Source: Bacillus sp. N1-1 (GTDB taxonomy: Bacteria > Bacillota > Bacilli > Bacillales > Guptibacillaceae). From it: a DNA stretch of 64,000 nucleotides. The position numbers and the translations under genes are program-made. Numbering within the stretch: the first letter of the stretch is position 1; every line of letters begins with the position of its first letter. The notes under the pieces were generated by a model. The model was not told the DNA's origin. It searched no databases and worked only from the letters and a program-made list of their open reading frames with translations. The stretch spans positions 434,001 to 498,000 of the forward strand of contig NZ_CP046564.1 of assembly GCF_009818105.1 (NCBI RefSeq). The letters run 5' to 3'. Positions 42,231-51,968 of the stretch are shown here, in pieces.

Positions 42231-43211
42231 TCAATCGACAGCAGGATCCAATTTTTTTCTAAGCGTGTCTTCACTGTATACCCAACCTGTATAGGAACTA
42301 GTAATTTCAAGCTGATCTTCCATCTGTACAACAGCAACAAAAGGATAGTGACCTTTATTGCGATAGCGAAGATCGATAAATCGCACTTCGTATCCAACTT
42401 CTTTTTCTTCAATTTCCCATCGATATACGGGTGAAAAAGAAAGGAAAGCACTTAAGTTCGGGTCTTCTTTTGCAGATTCGAGTACAGGCGTTTTAGGGAC
42501 TGGCACCCGTTCAAATTCATCTTGAACGTGTATAGTCGTTCCCTCAGCACGAGCGACATAAAACTGTGTTTCCGACTTAACTGCAATATGCCATCTACTC
42601 CAACGAATCGTAGGTGAGACAATGACTTCCACGGCATCAGGAATTCGTTCTCTTACAGAACGGATCACTTTTTTCTGTTCTGAAATCCTCCATAGATAAT
42701 AGAGAATGAGAACGCCGTATATCGTTAAAAAGGTGAACCCAGGATTTGCACCGACGTACCATAGAATCAGACCTGCAATATGGCTGAGGAAAATAAATGG
42801 ATCAAAGATATTTATGACGCCAAGTGCGACCCATCTATTGGAAAATGGTCGAATGGCCTGTGTTCCATAAGCATTGAAAATATCGACAAACACGTGAATG
42901 AAGACGGCAAGAAATGTCCATAACCAGAGATGAAGCCAGTTTGTTTCTGGATAAAAAAGCATGATACCACTACTAATAATAATGGGCCAGAGAAGGACTG
43001 CAGGAATCGAGTGGGTAATCCCTCTGTGATGGCGTATATAGACAGCGTTATTTTTTAATTTTAATACTGTATCAAAGTCAGGGGCCTGCGATCCGATTAG
43101 CGCCCCAATTAGAACGCTTTGTGCGGTAATAGGGTCCTGCGCAATAGCTGGATCTAAAGTTGCGAGAGCTCCAATCCCCAGTCCCATGACCACATGTGTC
43201 CCAGTATCCAT
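42231..43211 (-). CDS. yfhP: YfhP, membrane-bound metal-dependent hydrolase (YdjM/DUF457 family)
   Basis: A 326-residue protein: the opening MDTGTHVVMGLGIGAL, the metal motif RHHRGITHSIPAVLL and VFVDIFNAYGTQA belong to the membrane-bound hydrolase family of YdjM; four to five helices in residues 1-170, then a soluble C-terminal part (about 180-326). The substrate is unknown. ATG 43211 follows AAGGAGG by ten bases. It is divergent from mutY, as in B. subtilis. Confidence 0.9.
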   Translation of the reverse strand: MDTGTHVVMGLGIGALATLDPAIAQDPITAQSVLIGALIGSQAPDFDTVLKLKNNAVYIRHHRGITHSIPAVLLWPIIISSGIMLFYPETNWLHLWLWTFLAVFIHVFVDIFNAYGTQAIRPFSNRWVALGVINIFDPFIFLSHIAGLILWYVGANPGFTFLTIYGVLILYYLWRISEQKKVIRSVRERIPDAVEVIVSPTIRWSRWHIAVKSETQFYVARAEGTTIHVQDEFERVPVPKTPVLESAKEDPNLSAFLSFSPVYRWEIEEKEVGYEVRFIDLRYRNKGHYPFVAVVQMEDQLEITSSYTGWVYSEDTLRKKLDPAVD

Positions 43212-43438
43212 AGGGTAAGATCCTCCTTGTGAAGCAGATCGATTAAGTTGCCAAAATCGCATAAAGTTTAGCGTTCTCTCTTTAGTTATACCCAATTAAA
43301 ACAAATGTGAAAAGTTAAAAGGTGAATGAAAAGGTATGATGAGTTATTATATGTGATAGATGAAGGTGGAGGAAGTTTAAAAGTGAATTATAATCGTTCT
43401 TTAACACCATTTACTATATCATATCGGAGAGTTGATGT

Positions 43439-44530
43439 ATGACAGAGAAAGTGACAGACCTTTTACATTTATTTGACGAACAAAAATTCCAACAAGATCT
43501 TATTGCTTGGTTTAAAAAAGAACAGCGGACGCTTCCATGGCGTGAGAATAAGGACCCTTATCGGGTGTGGGTTTCTGAAATAATGCTACAACAAACAAGG
43601 GTCGATACGGTCATTCCTTATTTCGAGCGATTTATGAGCCTCTTTCCTACAGTGGATGCACTTGCAGAAGCTGAAGAAGCAGACGTATTAAAGGCATGGG
43701 AAGGGCTTGGATATTATTCAAGAGCGCGAAATCTACAGAGCGCGGTTCGTGAAGTTGCAGATTCCTATAACGGAATCGTACCCAATCAGCCAAAACAAAT
43801 TTCTGATCTGAAGGGTGTAGGTCCTTATACAGCAGGTGCAATTCTAAGTATTGCATACGATATACCGGAACCTGCAGTTGATGGAAATGTCATGCGTGTA
43901 CTATCAAGAATTATTGGAATATGGGAAGATATCGCAAAACCTTCAGCTAGGAAGACGTTCGAAGAAATAACACGACGAATTATTTCAAAAGACGACCCAT
44001 CATCATTTAATCAAGGAATGATGGAGCTAGGCGCAATCGTGTGTACACCACGATCTCCTTCCTGTTTCTTATGTCCGGTACAGGAGCATTGTAGAGCTTT
44101 TGCGGAAGGATCACAGGAAGAGTTACCGATTAAATCTAAGAAAAAAGCGCCACGCCCTGTTCCAATAGCTGTAGTGGCACTTGAAGATAATTCAGGGAAA
44201 TTTCTTATTAGGCAGCGACCGGAAACAGGCCTTCTAGCAAGCTTATGGGAATTTCCAAGCGTTGAACTGAGTGAAGGGTCAAAAGAGGATCAGCTTCAAA
44301 ATCATATAAGGGAAGAATATCAAATCGAGGTTGAAATTGAGAAAGAGTTAGCTACTTTTAATCATATTTTTAGTCATCTAAAGTGGCAATTAACCGTTTA
44401 TAAAGGATCGTATGATGGTGAAATTTCTCCTAAGAACTTTAAGATGGTAGAGAAAAAAGACTTGAAGAACTTCGCTTTTCCCGTTGCTCATCAAAAAATC
44501 ACACAAATGGTTCTAGAAGGAGAGGAATAA
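43439..44530 (+). CDS. mutY: MutY, A/G-specific adenine glycosylase
   Basis: A 363-residue repair enzyme: PYRVWVSEIMLQQTRVDTV carries the catalytic Glu, the helix-hairpin-helix is LKGVGPYTAGAILS with the catalytic Asp in EPAVDGNVMR, and the 4Fe-4S cysteines are in CTPRSPSCFLCPVQEHC. A C-terminal NUDIX-like domain (about 235-360) recognises 8-oxoguanine. It removes adenine mispaired with 8-oxoG. The SDR gene begins three bases after its stop. Confidence 0.95.
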   Translation: MTEKVTDLLHLFDEQKFQQDLIAWFKKEQRTLPWRENKDPYRVWVSEIMLQQTRVDTVIPYFERFMSLFPTVDALAEAEEADVLKAWEGLGYYSRARNLQSAVREVADSYNGIVPNQPKQISDLKGVGPYTAGAILSIAYDIPEPAVDGNVMRVLSRIIGIWEDIAKPSARKTFEEITRRIISKDDPSSFNQGMMELGAIVCTPRSPSCFLCPVQEHCRAFAEGSQEELPIKSKKKAPRPVPIAVVALEDNSGKFLIRQRPETGLLASLWEFPSVELSEGSKEDQLQNHIREEYQIEVEIEKELATFNHIFSHLKWQLTVYKGSYDGEISPKNFKMVEKKDLKNFAFPVAHQKITQMVLEGEE

Positions 44531-44532
44531 TT

Positions 44533-45294
44533 GTGGAGTTGAATTTAGAAAATAAACGCGTTTTAATTACAGGTGGCTCAAAAGGTATTGGCAAATCGAT
44601 TGCGAAGGCATTTTATGAAGAAGGTGCAAAGGTAGGTATTTGTGGAAGGAATCGCGAGGATCTTGAGATGGCGAAAGATGAAATTGGCCCGAACCTTGCT
44701 TTATTCGAAGCGGATATAACAGATGAAAGAAAACGTGTACAACTATTGGATTCATTTATAATGGAATTTGGTTCTATTGATATCCTCATAAATAATGCTG
44801 GAGGAAGCAGTGGAGGAGCTATTATGGAAACAAACCTCTCTGAATTTCATAAGGCGATGGATCTCAATTTCTATTCAGCGGTTCACCTCAGTCAACTATC
44901 AGCAGAAAAAATGAAGGAGCTGGGTGAAGGGGTGATTGTTAATATCTCTTCTATTTTTGGTCGGGAATCTGGGGGCAAGCCAACTTACAATCATTCAAAA
45001 GCAGCCATGATTAGCTTTACAAAAGCAATGGGTGATGAAGTAATTCAAGATGGTGTGCGAGTAAATGGCGTAGCACCAGGGGCAATTCTTCATCCTTCAG
45101 GAAATTGGCAAAAGCGCAAGGAAGAAAATCCAGAAAAAATTGCTCAGTTTGTAGAAAGTGAAATTCCAGGTGGGAGATTTGGTACACCTGAGGAAGTAGC
45201 AAATGCCGTCGTTTTTCTAGCTTCTGACAAAGCATCCTGGATCGTCGGTGCCACCATCACGGTAGATGGTGGCCAATCAAAATCTAATTTTTAA
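44533..45294 (+). CDS. Short-chain dehydrogenase/reductase
   Basis: A 253-residue SDR: TGGSKGIGKSIAK cofactor motif, Arg in CGRNREDL (NADPH preference), NNAGGSSGG, catalytic Ser in VNISSIFG, YNHSKAA for Tyr-Lys, and the C-terminal DGGQSKS. This position holds fabL in B. subtilis, but the sequence here does not look like FabL, so enoyl-ACP reductase activity should not be assumed. GTG 44533 follows AGAAGGAGAGG. It is probably co-transcribed with mutY. Confidence 0.9.
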   Translation: MELNLENKRVLITGGSKGIGKSIAKAFYEEGAKVGICGRNREDLEMAKDEIGPNLALFEADITDERKRVQLLDSFIMEFGSIDILINNAGGSSGGAIMETNLSEFHKAMDLNFYSAVHLSQLSAEKMKELGEGVIVNISSIFGRESGGKPTYNHSKAAMISFTKAMGDEVIQDGVRVNGVAPGAILHPSGNWQKRKEENPEKIAQFVESEIPGGRFGTPEEVANAVVFLASDKASWIVGATITVDGGQSKSNF

Positions 45295-45301
45295 CGATGT
45301 T

Positions 45302-45337
45302 AAAAGCCCTCCGTGAGTTCCCGGAGGGCTTTTGTTT
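45302..45337. terminator. Terminator of the mutY-SDR unit
   Basis: AAAAGCCCTCCG pairs with CGGAGGGCTTTT across an eight-base loop; suits both converging transcripts. Confidence 0.88.
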
Positions 45338-45343
45338 ATCATT

Positions 45344-45535
45344 TTAATCAGGCATAAAGGCAGACAGCCCACCACGTTGTTCAATTTCTTTCATGATTTC
45401 TCTATGAATTGCCAGGCCCTCACTGTTTAAATAAGGTGCAATTTGCTGCAAACTGTGGTGAAAAAAAGAAAGCTCCTGGTCAGCCCAATCCTTTTTCGCC
45501 ATCATGGATAGCTCAGTCATATCTCGATGATCCAT
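45344..45535 (-). CDS. Small hypothetical protein (YfhS-like position)
   Basis: A 63-residue soluble, mostly helical protein (WADQELSFFHHSLQQIAPYL, EGLAIHREIMKEIEQRGGL). AAAGGAGG stands right before the ATG at a good distance and the gene converges on the SDR terminator, so it is likely real. In B. subtilis a short gene, yfhS, lies in this interval; whether the two are related I cannot tell. Function unknown. Confidence 0.7.
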   Translation of the reverse strand: MDHRDMTELSMMAKKDWADQELSFFHHSLQQIAPYLNSEGLAIHREIMKEIEQRGGLSAFMPD

Positions 45536-45690
45536 TTAAGATCCTCCTTTTCGATTATATTTTGCTACAGAAATGTATGTAGTATGAAGGGAAGTTTTGA
45601 GAAACCAAGAGAGGATTTTTTATTTTTTGAAATAGCATACATAAGAATGTCTCATCTGGATATTCTATTGTTTGTGGGAGGTGATAAGCC

Positions 45691-46023
45691 ATGGCAAAGA
45701 AACCAGGACAAACTCAAGCTGGTACAAGTATTCAACACGTAAAACAGCAGAATCAACAAGCTTCTGCAGGACAAGCAGGTCAGCAACAATACGGTGCTGA
45801 ATTTGCAAGCGAAACGGATGCTCAAGAAGTGAAAGCTCGCAATGCGAAGTCTGCTCAAAACAAGCAGCAAGCATCTGCAGGACAAGCAGGACAAGCAGGT
45901 CAGCAACAATACGGTGCTGAATTTGCAAGCGAAACGGATGTTCAAGAAGTGAAAGCTCGTAACGCAAAGTCTGCTCAAAATAAGCAGCAAGCATCTGCGA
46001 AGAACAACCAGCAGCAACAATAA
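45691..46023 (+). CDS. sspE: Gamma-type small acid-soluble spore protein
   Basis: A 110-residue, Gln/Ala/Lys-rich protein beginning MAKKPGQTQAGTSIQHVKQQ and holding two copies of QQQYGAEFASETD with QEVKARNAKSAQNKQQ. Each copy has the EFASET site cut by germination protease. Gamma-type SASPs are spore-core amino-acid stores. GGGAGGTG precedes the start. It sits before ygaB and ntdP as in B. subtilis. The length is somewhat above the usual 80-95 residues because of the duplicated unit. Confidence 0.94.
   Translation: MAKKPGQTQAGTSIQHVKQQNQQASAGQAGQQQYGAEFASETDAQEVKARNAKSAQNKQQASAGQAGQAGQQQYGAEFASETDVQEVKARNAKSAQNKQQASAKNNQQQQ
45781..45988 (+). repeat. Tandem repeat inside sspE (120-base period)
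   Basis: Bases 45781-45868 recur at 45901-45988 with only five differences, all but one silent. The high nucleotide identity points to recent duplication or homogenisation of the unit. Confidence 0.9.
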
Positions 46024-46037
46024 GAGAACTTCCCATG

Positions 46038-46066
46038 CAGGGCTGACTTAGTCAGCCCTGTTTTTC
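46038..46066 (+). terminator. Terminator of sspE
   Basis: CAGGGCTGAC pairs with GTCAGCCCTG across TTA, followed by TTTTT. Confidence 0.9.
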
Positions 46067-46140
46067 TTTCAAATGATTAAAGGATGATAGGGATTTTAAC
46101 GAAAACATCGAAACACTTACTAGAAGGAAGGAGGCTTCAT

Positions 46141-46806
46141 ATGTGTGGACGCTTTTCCTTAACAACAGAACTCGACGCTCTACTAGAACGTTTTCAAATT
46201 GAACAGACAACTATTGAAGGCTATGAGCCAAGGTTTAACATCGCGCCATCTCAACAAATTCCAGCCGTTATTCGAGCAGGTCATAGTAATCGAATAGGAA
46301 CATTAAGGTGGGGGTTAGTTCCTTTCTGGGCAAAGGATGTTTCAATTGCATCTAAATTGATCAATGCAAGAAGTGAAACAGCAGATAAAAAGGCAAGCTT
46401 TAAGCACGCACTTAAAAAGCGGAGATGCCTGATCTTATCCGATGGCTTCTATGAATGGAAACAAATCGAAAATAGGAAAATCCCTATGCGAATTCAAGTA
46501 AGAAAAGGTGAGCCGTTTGCAATGGCTGGTTTATGGGAAAAATGGGATGATGGTAAGCTCACGCACTATACGTGTACCATTTTGACGACTGAAGCAAATG
46601 AGCTAATGGAAGAAATACATAATCGAATGCCTGTCATTTTAACAAAGGAAGCGGAAAAAATTTGGCTTGATTCTTCTGTGAATGATGTAGCTGAATTAAA
46701 TCAGTGCCTGAAGCCTTTTGCATCTTCTGAGATGAATGCCTATGAAGTTTCCACAATTGTCAATTCACCAAAAAACGAAAAACCAGAATGTATCATACCT
46801 ATTTAA
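46141..46806 (+). CDS. SRAP domain protein (YedK/HMCES-like SOS response-associated peptidase)
   Basis: A 221-residue protein starting MCGRFSLTT, whose Cys2 becomes the catalytic N-terminal cysteine after Met removal. Other family marks are YEPRFNIAPSQ, ARSETADKKASF, LILSDGFYEWK and IHNRMPVIL with the conserved His. SRAP proteins form a thiazolidine cross-link with abasic sites in single-stranded DNA and so protect them. ATG 46141 after GGAAGGAGG is fixed by the need for Cys2; the frame opens earlier at 46084. Located between sspE and ygaB. Confidence 0.94.
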   Translation: MCGRFSLTTELDALLERFQIEQTTIEGYEPRFNIAPSQQIPAVIRAGHSNRIGTLRWGLVPFWAKDVSIASKLINARSETADKKASFKHALKKRRCLILSDGFYEWKQIENRKIPMRIQVRKGEPFAMAGLWEKWDDGKLTHYTCTILTTEANELMEEIHNRMPVILTKEAEKIWLDSSVNDVAELNQCLKPFASSEMNAYEVSTIVNSPKNEKPECIIPI

Positions 46807-46974
46807 GCTGCTTCCCGTTACAGGATGAGACAGCACAAGATTTTTGTTTTTGACAAAACCTCCTACTTCTCTACAGAACTTTCCAAAGGTATTTCACCTC
46901 ACATATGGAATTTGTTTGCTGAAGATGTTTCGTATATGTGAGTTAACACGTTTAGTTTGAAAGGAGAAGGTTAG

Positions 46975-47199
46975 ATGACCGAGTTTGATGAGCTTATTCA
47001 ACAACAACTCAAGCTTGCTGATCAGATGATTTATACCAGGGAAGAAATACAGAAGTTAGAGGCGACGTTATCTGGGACGGATGAAGCGATGAAAACGATT
47101 ATCGTAGAAAAAAAAGAACGGCTGTGGCATTTGGAAGAAGAGTTTGAACGACTTATTGAGAATGTCATCTCTACCTTTGAAAATACACCAATTTATTGA
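46975..47199 (+). CDS. ygaB: YgaB family protein
   Basis: A 74-residue protein that is almost entirely one charged coiled coil (DELIQQQLKLADQMIYTREE, KKERLWHLEEEFERLIE), matching the short YgaB family of Bacillus. Function unknown. AAAGGAGAAGG precedes the ATG. Order sspE-(SRAP)-ygaB-ntdP agrees with B. subtilis apart from the inserted SRAP gene. The 168 bases before it hold no other gene. Confidence 0.85.
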   Translation: MTEFDELIQQQLKLADQMIYTREEIQKLEATLSGTDEAMKTIIVEKKERLWHLEEEFERLIENVISTFENTPIY

Positions 47200-47208
47200 T
47201 AGCAAATG

Positions 47209-47243
47209 AGGTGCCATTCAATTCGAGTGGCGCTTTTATTTTA
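47209..47243 (+). terminator. Terminator of ygaB
   Basis: AGGTGCCA pairs with TGGCGCTT (G-U pairs included), followed by T-rich sequence. Confidence 0.65.
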
Positions 47244-47406
47244 ATTTTATTTTGTTAAGCGTTATAATGGAGAAGAATATAGATGAGATGTAAGAAATTT
47301 GATGACAGCCATGTATTGAACGGTAAGAAAGAAAGGATACTGTGAGTCTGCCTATATGCAAAAGGCATTCATCGTTTTCCGGAATTTCTTAGGAAAGGAG
47401 AAGGAG

Positions 47407-47934
47407 ATGAGTTTCCCAACGACCGGGACGAGAATTCAAATTCAAAGCTATAAACATCGCGGTACGCTTCATCGTACTTGGGAAGAAAGCATCGTACTGA
47501 AAGGTACCTCAAAAGAGATCATTGGGGGAAACGATCGCATTCTCGTGACAGAAGCTGATGGAAGACAATGGCGTACGCGTGAACCTGCGATTTGCTATTT
47601 TAGTGCGAATCACTGGTTTAATGTCATTGGAATGATTCGGACGGATGGACTTTATTACTATTGTAATTTAGGTACACCATTTACGTACGACGAAGAGGCG
47701 TTAAAGTATATTGATTATGATCTTGATATTAAGATCTACCCTGATATGACCTTTAAACTTCTTGATGAAGATGAGTATGAAGCACACCGCGAAGAGATGA
47801 ATTATCCCGAAGCCATTGACCGCATTATACAACAAAATGTAAAAGAGCTGATGAACTGGATTCATCAGCGTAAAGGACCATTTGCCCCAGGTTTTGTGGA
47901 TCAATGGTATGAACAGTTTCTACAATATAGGTAA
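47407..47934 (+). CDS. ntdP: NtdP, nucleoside tri-/diphosphatase (DUF402, YgaC)
   Basis: A 175-residue protein, the normal NtdP length, with [56 protein letters not shown] and the metal-binding [11 protein letters not shown] segment. DUF402 enzymes hydrolyse nucleoside tri- and diphosphates with divalent metal; the S. aureus relative influences virulence. ATG 47407 follows GGAAAGGAGAAGGAG; the frame opens upstream at 47356 without good support. Confidence 0.92.
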   Translation: MSFPTTGTRIQIQSYKHRGTLHRTWEESIVLKGTSKEIIGGNDRILVTEADGRQWRTREPAICYFSANHWFNVIGMIRTDGLYYYCNLGTPFTYDEEALKYIDYDLDIKIYPDMTFKLLDEDEYEAHREEMNYPEAIDRIIQQNVKELMNWIHQRKGPFAPGFVDQWYEQFLQYR

Positions 47935-47935
47935 G

Positions 47936-47968
47936 AAAAACCTGTTGAATGTTTTTCAACAGGTTTTT
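47936..47968 (+). terminator. Terminator of ntdP
   Basis: AAAAACCTGTTGAA pairs with TTCAACAGGTTTTT across a short loop. Confidence 0.88.
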
Positions 47969-48012
47969 GCATGATATAAAAAAGCACGTGAATAGCTAAA
48001 GGATGATGCCAT

Positions 48013-49752
48013 CTGGGTAGTATAAAAAGATATATGACTTTCGTCAGGCCATATAAAAAACAAATTGGGATTACGATTGGAATCGGAATAGTAAAGTTTG
48101 GAATTCCTCTTCTTCTTCCATTGATTTTAAAGTATGTCATTGATGATATTATCAATGCAGAAATGCCAGCTGGGGATAAGTATGAGCAACTTCTTTGGTT
48201 GATGGGAGGAGCTTTCTTTCTATTCGTCGTTGTCAGACCACCGGTAGAATACTTCCGTCAGTATTATGCTCAATGGATTGGAAGTAAGATTCTTTATGAT
48301 ATAAGAGATAAATTATTTTCTCATATTCAACAATTAAGTTTGAAGTTTTACTCTAATAACAAAGCAGGCGAAATCATTTCAAGAGTAATAAATGATGTGG
48401 AACAGACAAAAACCTTTGTGATTACTGGGATGATGAATGTTTGGCTTGATCTCATTACGATCGTCATCATTATCGGTATACTATCGTTTATGAATGTCTG
48501 GCTTACGCTTGCAGCAATTGTTCTTCTTCCTCTCTATGGACTTTCAGTTAAGTTTTTCTATAAGCGTCTTCGCGACTTAACGAAGGACCGCTCACAAGCA
48601 CTTGCAGAAGTTCAAGGTCACCTTCATGAACGAGTTCAAGGGATGTCAGTGATTAGAAGTTTTGCCCTGGAAGATTATGAACAAGATCAATTCAACAAAA
48701 GAAATACGAATTTCTTAGAACGAGCACTTGATCATACAAGGTGGAATGCCAAAACGTTCGCTGTCGTTAATACGATTACGGATGTAGCGCCTCTTATTGT
48801 GATTGCCTTTTCTGCGTACCTTGTGATTTCAGGAGGACTTCAAATTGGTGAGATGGTAGCCTTTGTAACTTATATGGATCGCCTTTATAGTCCACTTAGA
48901 CGATTGGTAAACTCATCTACAACACTAACGCAATCCATTGCTTCCATGGATCGAGTTTTTGAATTTGTTGATGAGAAATACGATATTGTGGATAGAGAAG
49001 ATGCTCGAAAGTTGAGCAACGTTCGAGGAAATATACAGTTTGAAGATGTTTATTTCAAATATAATGAAAATGATCTTCCTGTTCTAAAAGGAATTGATCT
49101 TGATGTAAGGGCTGGTGAAACCATTGCTCTTGTTGGTATGAGTGGAGGTGGGAAATCGTCTCTTGTTAGTTTGATACCTCGTTTCTACGACGTAACGGGT
49201 GGGCGAATTCTTATCGATGGCACGGATATTCGAGATTACGAAGCAAGAAGTCTTCGTGACAATATCGGCATGGTTTTACAGGATAATATTTTGTTTAGTG
49301 AATCAGTTCGAATGAATATTATGATGGGAAATCCGAATGCTTCTGAAGAAGATGTCATACGTGCAGCAAAAGCAGCGAATGCGCATGAGTTTATCATCAG
49401 CCTTCCGGAAGGTTACGATACGCCCGTTGGTGAGCGCGGTGTTAAACTATCCGGAGGACAAAAGCAAAGGATCGCCATCGCGCGTGTCTTTCTCAAAAAT
49501 CCTCCTATTCTTATTTTGGATGAAGCGACATCAGCTCTTGACCTTGAGAGTGAACATCTTATCCAGGAGGCGCTCGAAATACTTGCAAAAGATCGAACAA
49601 CTTTCATCGTAGCACACCGTCTTGCAACAGTGACGCATGCTGATCGAATTGTTGTCGTTGAAAATGGACAAATTTCTGAGAGCGGAAACCATCAAGAACT
49701 GATGAAACAAAAAGGGTCATACCATAATCTGTTCCAAGTACAAAATTTATAA
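48013..49752 (+). CDS. ygaD: YgaD-like ABC exporter (fused membrane and ATPase domains)
   Basis: A 579-residue half-transporter: six-helix membrane domain (about 20-315) and ATPase domain with Walker [10 protein letters not shown], signature KLSGGQKQR and Walker [13 protein letters not shown]. Homodimeric multidrug/lipid exporter type; substrate unknown. The first ATG (48034) has no ribosome site and would cut off the conserved opening; reading from CTG 48013 restores [13 protein letters not shown], like the start recalled for YgaD, and AAAGGATG lies seven bases before that CTG. A UGA precedes in frame. A terminator follows. Confidence 0.88.
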   Translation: MGSIKRYMTFVRPYKKQIGITIGIGIVKFGIPLLLPLILKYVIDDIINAEMPAGDKYEQLLWLMGGAFFLFVVVRPPVEYFRQYYAQWIGSKILYDIRDKLFSHIQQLSLKFYSNNKAGEIISRVINDVEQTKTFVITGMMNVWLDLITIVIIIGILSFMNVWLTLAAIVLLPLYGLSVKFFYKRLRDLTKDRSQALAEVQGHLHERVQGMSVIRSFALEDYEQDQFNKRNTNFLERALDHTRWNAKTFAVVNTITDVAPLIVIAFSAYLVISGGLQIGEMVAFVTYMDRLYSPLRRLVNSSTTLTQSIASMDRVFEFVDEKYDIVDREDARKLSNVRGNIQFEDVYFKYNENDLPVLKGIDLDVRAGETIALVGMSGGGKSSLVSLIPRFYDVTGGRILIDGTDIRDYEARSLRDNIGMVLQDNILFSESVRMNIMMGNPNASEEDVIRAAKAANAHEFIISLPEGYDTPVGERGVKLSGGQKQRIAIARVFLKNPPILILDEATSALDLESEHLIQEALEILAKDRTTFIVAHRLATVTHADRIVVVENGQISESGNHQELMKQKGSYHNLFQVQNL

Positions 49753-49762
49753 TGATTCATCA

Positions 49763-49790
49763 AAAAGCATCTATTTTAGATGCTTTTTTT
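49763..49790 (+). terminator. Terminator of ygaD
   Basis: AAAAGCATCTA pairs with TAGATGCTTTT across three T, followed by a T run. Confidence 0.88.
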
Positions 49791-49854
49791 GTTTAATTAT
49801 GCACATTATCGCGTAAAAGTGACAAAGAAAGACAGAAAATTACCTCAATATACG

Positions 49855-49883
49855 TTGCCAATTGATTAAATTAATGTAATAAT
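49855..49883 (+). promoter_or_regulatory. SigA-type promoter for the oligopeptide ABC operon
   Basis: TTGCCA (49855-49860) and AATAAT (49878-49883) are 17 bases apart, each one base from consensus, about 60 bases before the first gene. Confidence 0.6.
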
Positions 49884-49940
49884 GATAAACAGATTTTAGT
49901 TAAATTAAAAAATTCAGAATTTATAGAAAGGGGTGAGGGT

Positions 49941-50945
49941 GTGGAACAACCAGTATTAAAAGTTAGCGGGTTAGAAACTCACTTTTTTACAGATGATGGA
50001 GAAATTCCGGCAGTCGATTCTGTTGATTTTTATGTCAACAAAGGAGAGGTGCTTGGCATTGTAGGGGAGTCCGGATCTGGAAAAAGTGTTACCTCATTAT
50101 CCATTATGCAGCTCATTCAGGCCCCTGGTAAGGTAGTCGGTGGTGAAATTACATACAAAGGTGAAAATCTTATCGCTAAATCTGAGAAAGAGATGAGGAA
50201 GATAAGAGGGAATGAAATCGGCATGATTTTTCAGGAGCCGATGACATCGCTGAATCCAGTCTTCCGAATAGGAAATCAGCTGATCGAAGGAATTCGAATA
50301 CATAAGAAGTGGAACAAGAAAAAAGCCTGGGATCATGCTGTATCAATTCTTAAGTTGGTAGGATTGCCAAGAGCTGAAGAGCTAATGAATGAATATCCTC
50401 ACCAATTATCTGGTGGGATGCGTCAGCGCGTTATGATCGCAATGGCAATGGCATGTGAACCAGAAGTTCTTATCGCGGATGAGCCAACAACTGCTCTCGA
50501 TGTGACTATTCAAGCTCAGATTCTTGAGTTGATGAAAAAGTTGAATAAAGAAACGAACACATCGATTATTATGATTACTCATGATCTTGGAGTAGTGGCA
50601 GAGATCTGTGATCGGATTGCTGTCATGTATTCTGGAAAAATCGTAGAGCAAGGGAAAACTCAGGATATATTTCAGCACCCTAAGCATCCCTATACGATTG
50701 GTTTAATCGAATCAGTACCTGACGTTCGCGTTCGAAAAGACAGGCTGTATTCAATACCTGGAAATGTTCCAAAACCAGGTTCTATCCATAAGGGATGTCA
50801 CTTTGCACCACGTTGTAGTTTCGCTTTTGATAAATGTTATGAAGAGAATCCAATGCTATTAGATGCAGGACCGGCACAACAGGCCAGATGCTGGCTTCAT
50901 GAAGATGCCGAGAAAGCAGCTGTATTAGAGAGAGTGAAAAGCTAA
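49941..50945 (+). CDS. appD: Oligopeptide ABC importer ATPase (AppD/OppD type)
   Basis: A 334-residue ATPase: Walker [12 protein letters not shown], signature [12 protein letters not shown], Walker [12 protein letters not shown], His-loop ITHDLG, and the C-terminal oligopeptide extension (about 260-325) with cysteines in [15 protein letters not shown] that may bind an iron-sulphur cluster. GTG 49941 follows GAAAGGGGTGAGG. Gene order ATPase-ATPase-binding protein-permease-permease is that of the B. subtilis appDFABC operon; whether peptides are the cargo is inferred. Confidence 0.92.
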   Translation: MEQPVLKVSGLETHFFTDDGEIPAVDSVDFYVNKGEVLGIVGESGSGKSVTSLSIMQLIQAPGKVVGGEITYKGENLIAKSEKEMRKIRGNEIGMIFQEPMTSLNPVFRIGNQLIEGIRIHKKWNKKKAWDHAVSILKLVGLPRAEELMNEYPHQLSGGMRQRVMIAMAMACEPEVLIADEPTTALDVTIQAQILELMKKLNKETNTSIIMITHDLGVVAEICDRIAVMYSGKIVEQGKTQDIFQHPKHPYTIGLIESVPDVRVRKDRLYSIPGNVPKPGSIHKGCHFAPRCSFAFDKCYEENPMLLDAGPAQQARCWLHEDAEKAAVLERVKS

Positions 50946-50959
50946 AGGGGGCGCCTATT

Positions 50960-51940
50960 TTGCAAGAAGCACTACTTGAAGTTAAACAGCTGAAGAAACA
51001 TTTTCCCATTCAGGGAGGCGTACTTAAGCAGCAGGTAGGAACAGTAAAAGCCGTTGATGGTGTGACCTTTACATTACATAAGGGAGAAACTTTTGGACTG
51101 GTTGGAGAAAGTGGATGTGGAAAGTCTACAACTGGACGGATGTTGATGAGACTGCTTGAACCAAGCGAAGGTGAAGTTCTTTTTGATGGGAAAGAAATGA
51201 CGGCCTTAAACAAAAAGGATCTTCGTCACCTTAGAAAAGATATTCAGATGGTGTTTCAGGACCCTTTTGCATCGCTTAATCCGAGGCATACAGTTGAAAA
51301 AATTATCGAAGAACCTCTTATTGTTCATCAGCTTGGTAATAAAGCAGAGCGTAAAAAAAGGGTAAGAGAACTTCTTGAAATTGTTGGTCTAAGTGCCTAC
51401 CATGCCAAGCGGTATCCTCATCAATTCAGTGGTGGACAGCGCCAAAGAATAGGTATAGCACGGGCACTAGCAGTTAATCCGAAGTTAATTATTGCGGATG
51501 AACCTGTTTCAGCACTTGATGTTTCGATCCAAGCTCAAGTATTAAATCTTTTAGAAGATCTTCAGAAAGAGCTTGGCCTAACATATTTGTTTATCGCTCA
51601 TGATTTAGGAGTTGTCCGTCATATTAGCGATCGCGTCGCAGTGATGTACCTTGGACGTATTGTTGAAATGGCAGATAGTGAAAAGCTTTATTTGGATTCG
51701 AAACATCCGTATACACAGGCTCTTCTTTCAGCCGTTCCGGTTCCAGATCCTGAATATGGGAAAGACAGAATTATTCTTACTGGAGATGTGCCAAGCCCAT
51801 CGAATCCGCCATCAGGATGTCCTTTTCACACAAGATGTCCTAAGGCGATGGACGTGTGCAGCTCTGTTGTTCCTGAATTCAGGGAGATAGAACCTGGACA
51901 CCATACAGCGTGTCATCTGTATGAAGAAGACCTTGTATAA
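50960..51940 (+). CDS. appF: Oligopeptide ABC importer ATPase (AppF/OppF type)
   Basis: A 326-residue ATPase: Walker [12 protein letters not shown], signature [12 protein letters not shown], Walker [12 protein letters not shown], His-loop IAHDLG, and a C-terminal oligo_HPY extension with [15 protein letters not shown]. It forms a heterodimer with the AppD-type subunit encoded 14 bases upstream. TTG 50960 is the start, after AAAGGGGGCGCC. The F-type ATPase is identified by [21 protein letters not shown] near its N terminus. Confidence 0.93.
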   Translation: MQEALLEVKQLKKHFPIQGGVLKQQVGTVKAVDGVTFTLHKGETFGLVGESGCGKSTTGRMLMRLLEPSEGEVLFDGKEMTALNKKDLRHLRKDIQMVFQDPFASLNPRHTVEKIIEEPLIVHQLGNKAERKKRVRELLEIVGLSAYHAKRYPHQFSGGQRQRIGIARALAVNPKLIIADEPVSALDVSIQAQVLNLLEDLQKELGLTYLFIAHDLGVVRHISDRVAVMYLGRIVEMADSEKLYLDSKHPYTQALLSAVPVPDPEYGKDRIILTGDVPSPSNPPSGCPFHTRCPKAMDVCSSVVPEFREIEPGHHTACHLYEEDLV

Positions 51941-51968
51941 ATCACAAACATGACTAAGGGGGAAGAAC

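Noticed and set aside
44533..45294. FabL enoyl-ACP reductase
   Set aside because: The position matches B. subtilis fabL, but the sequence is that of a general SDR and does not resemble FabL as I recall it.
45652..46036. Two long minus-strand ORFs over sspE
   Set aside because: They arise from the repetitive, Gln/Ala-rich sspE sequence in antisense and have no independent support.
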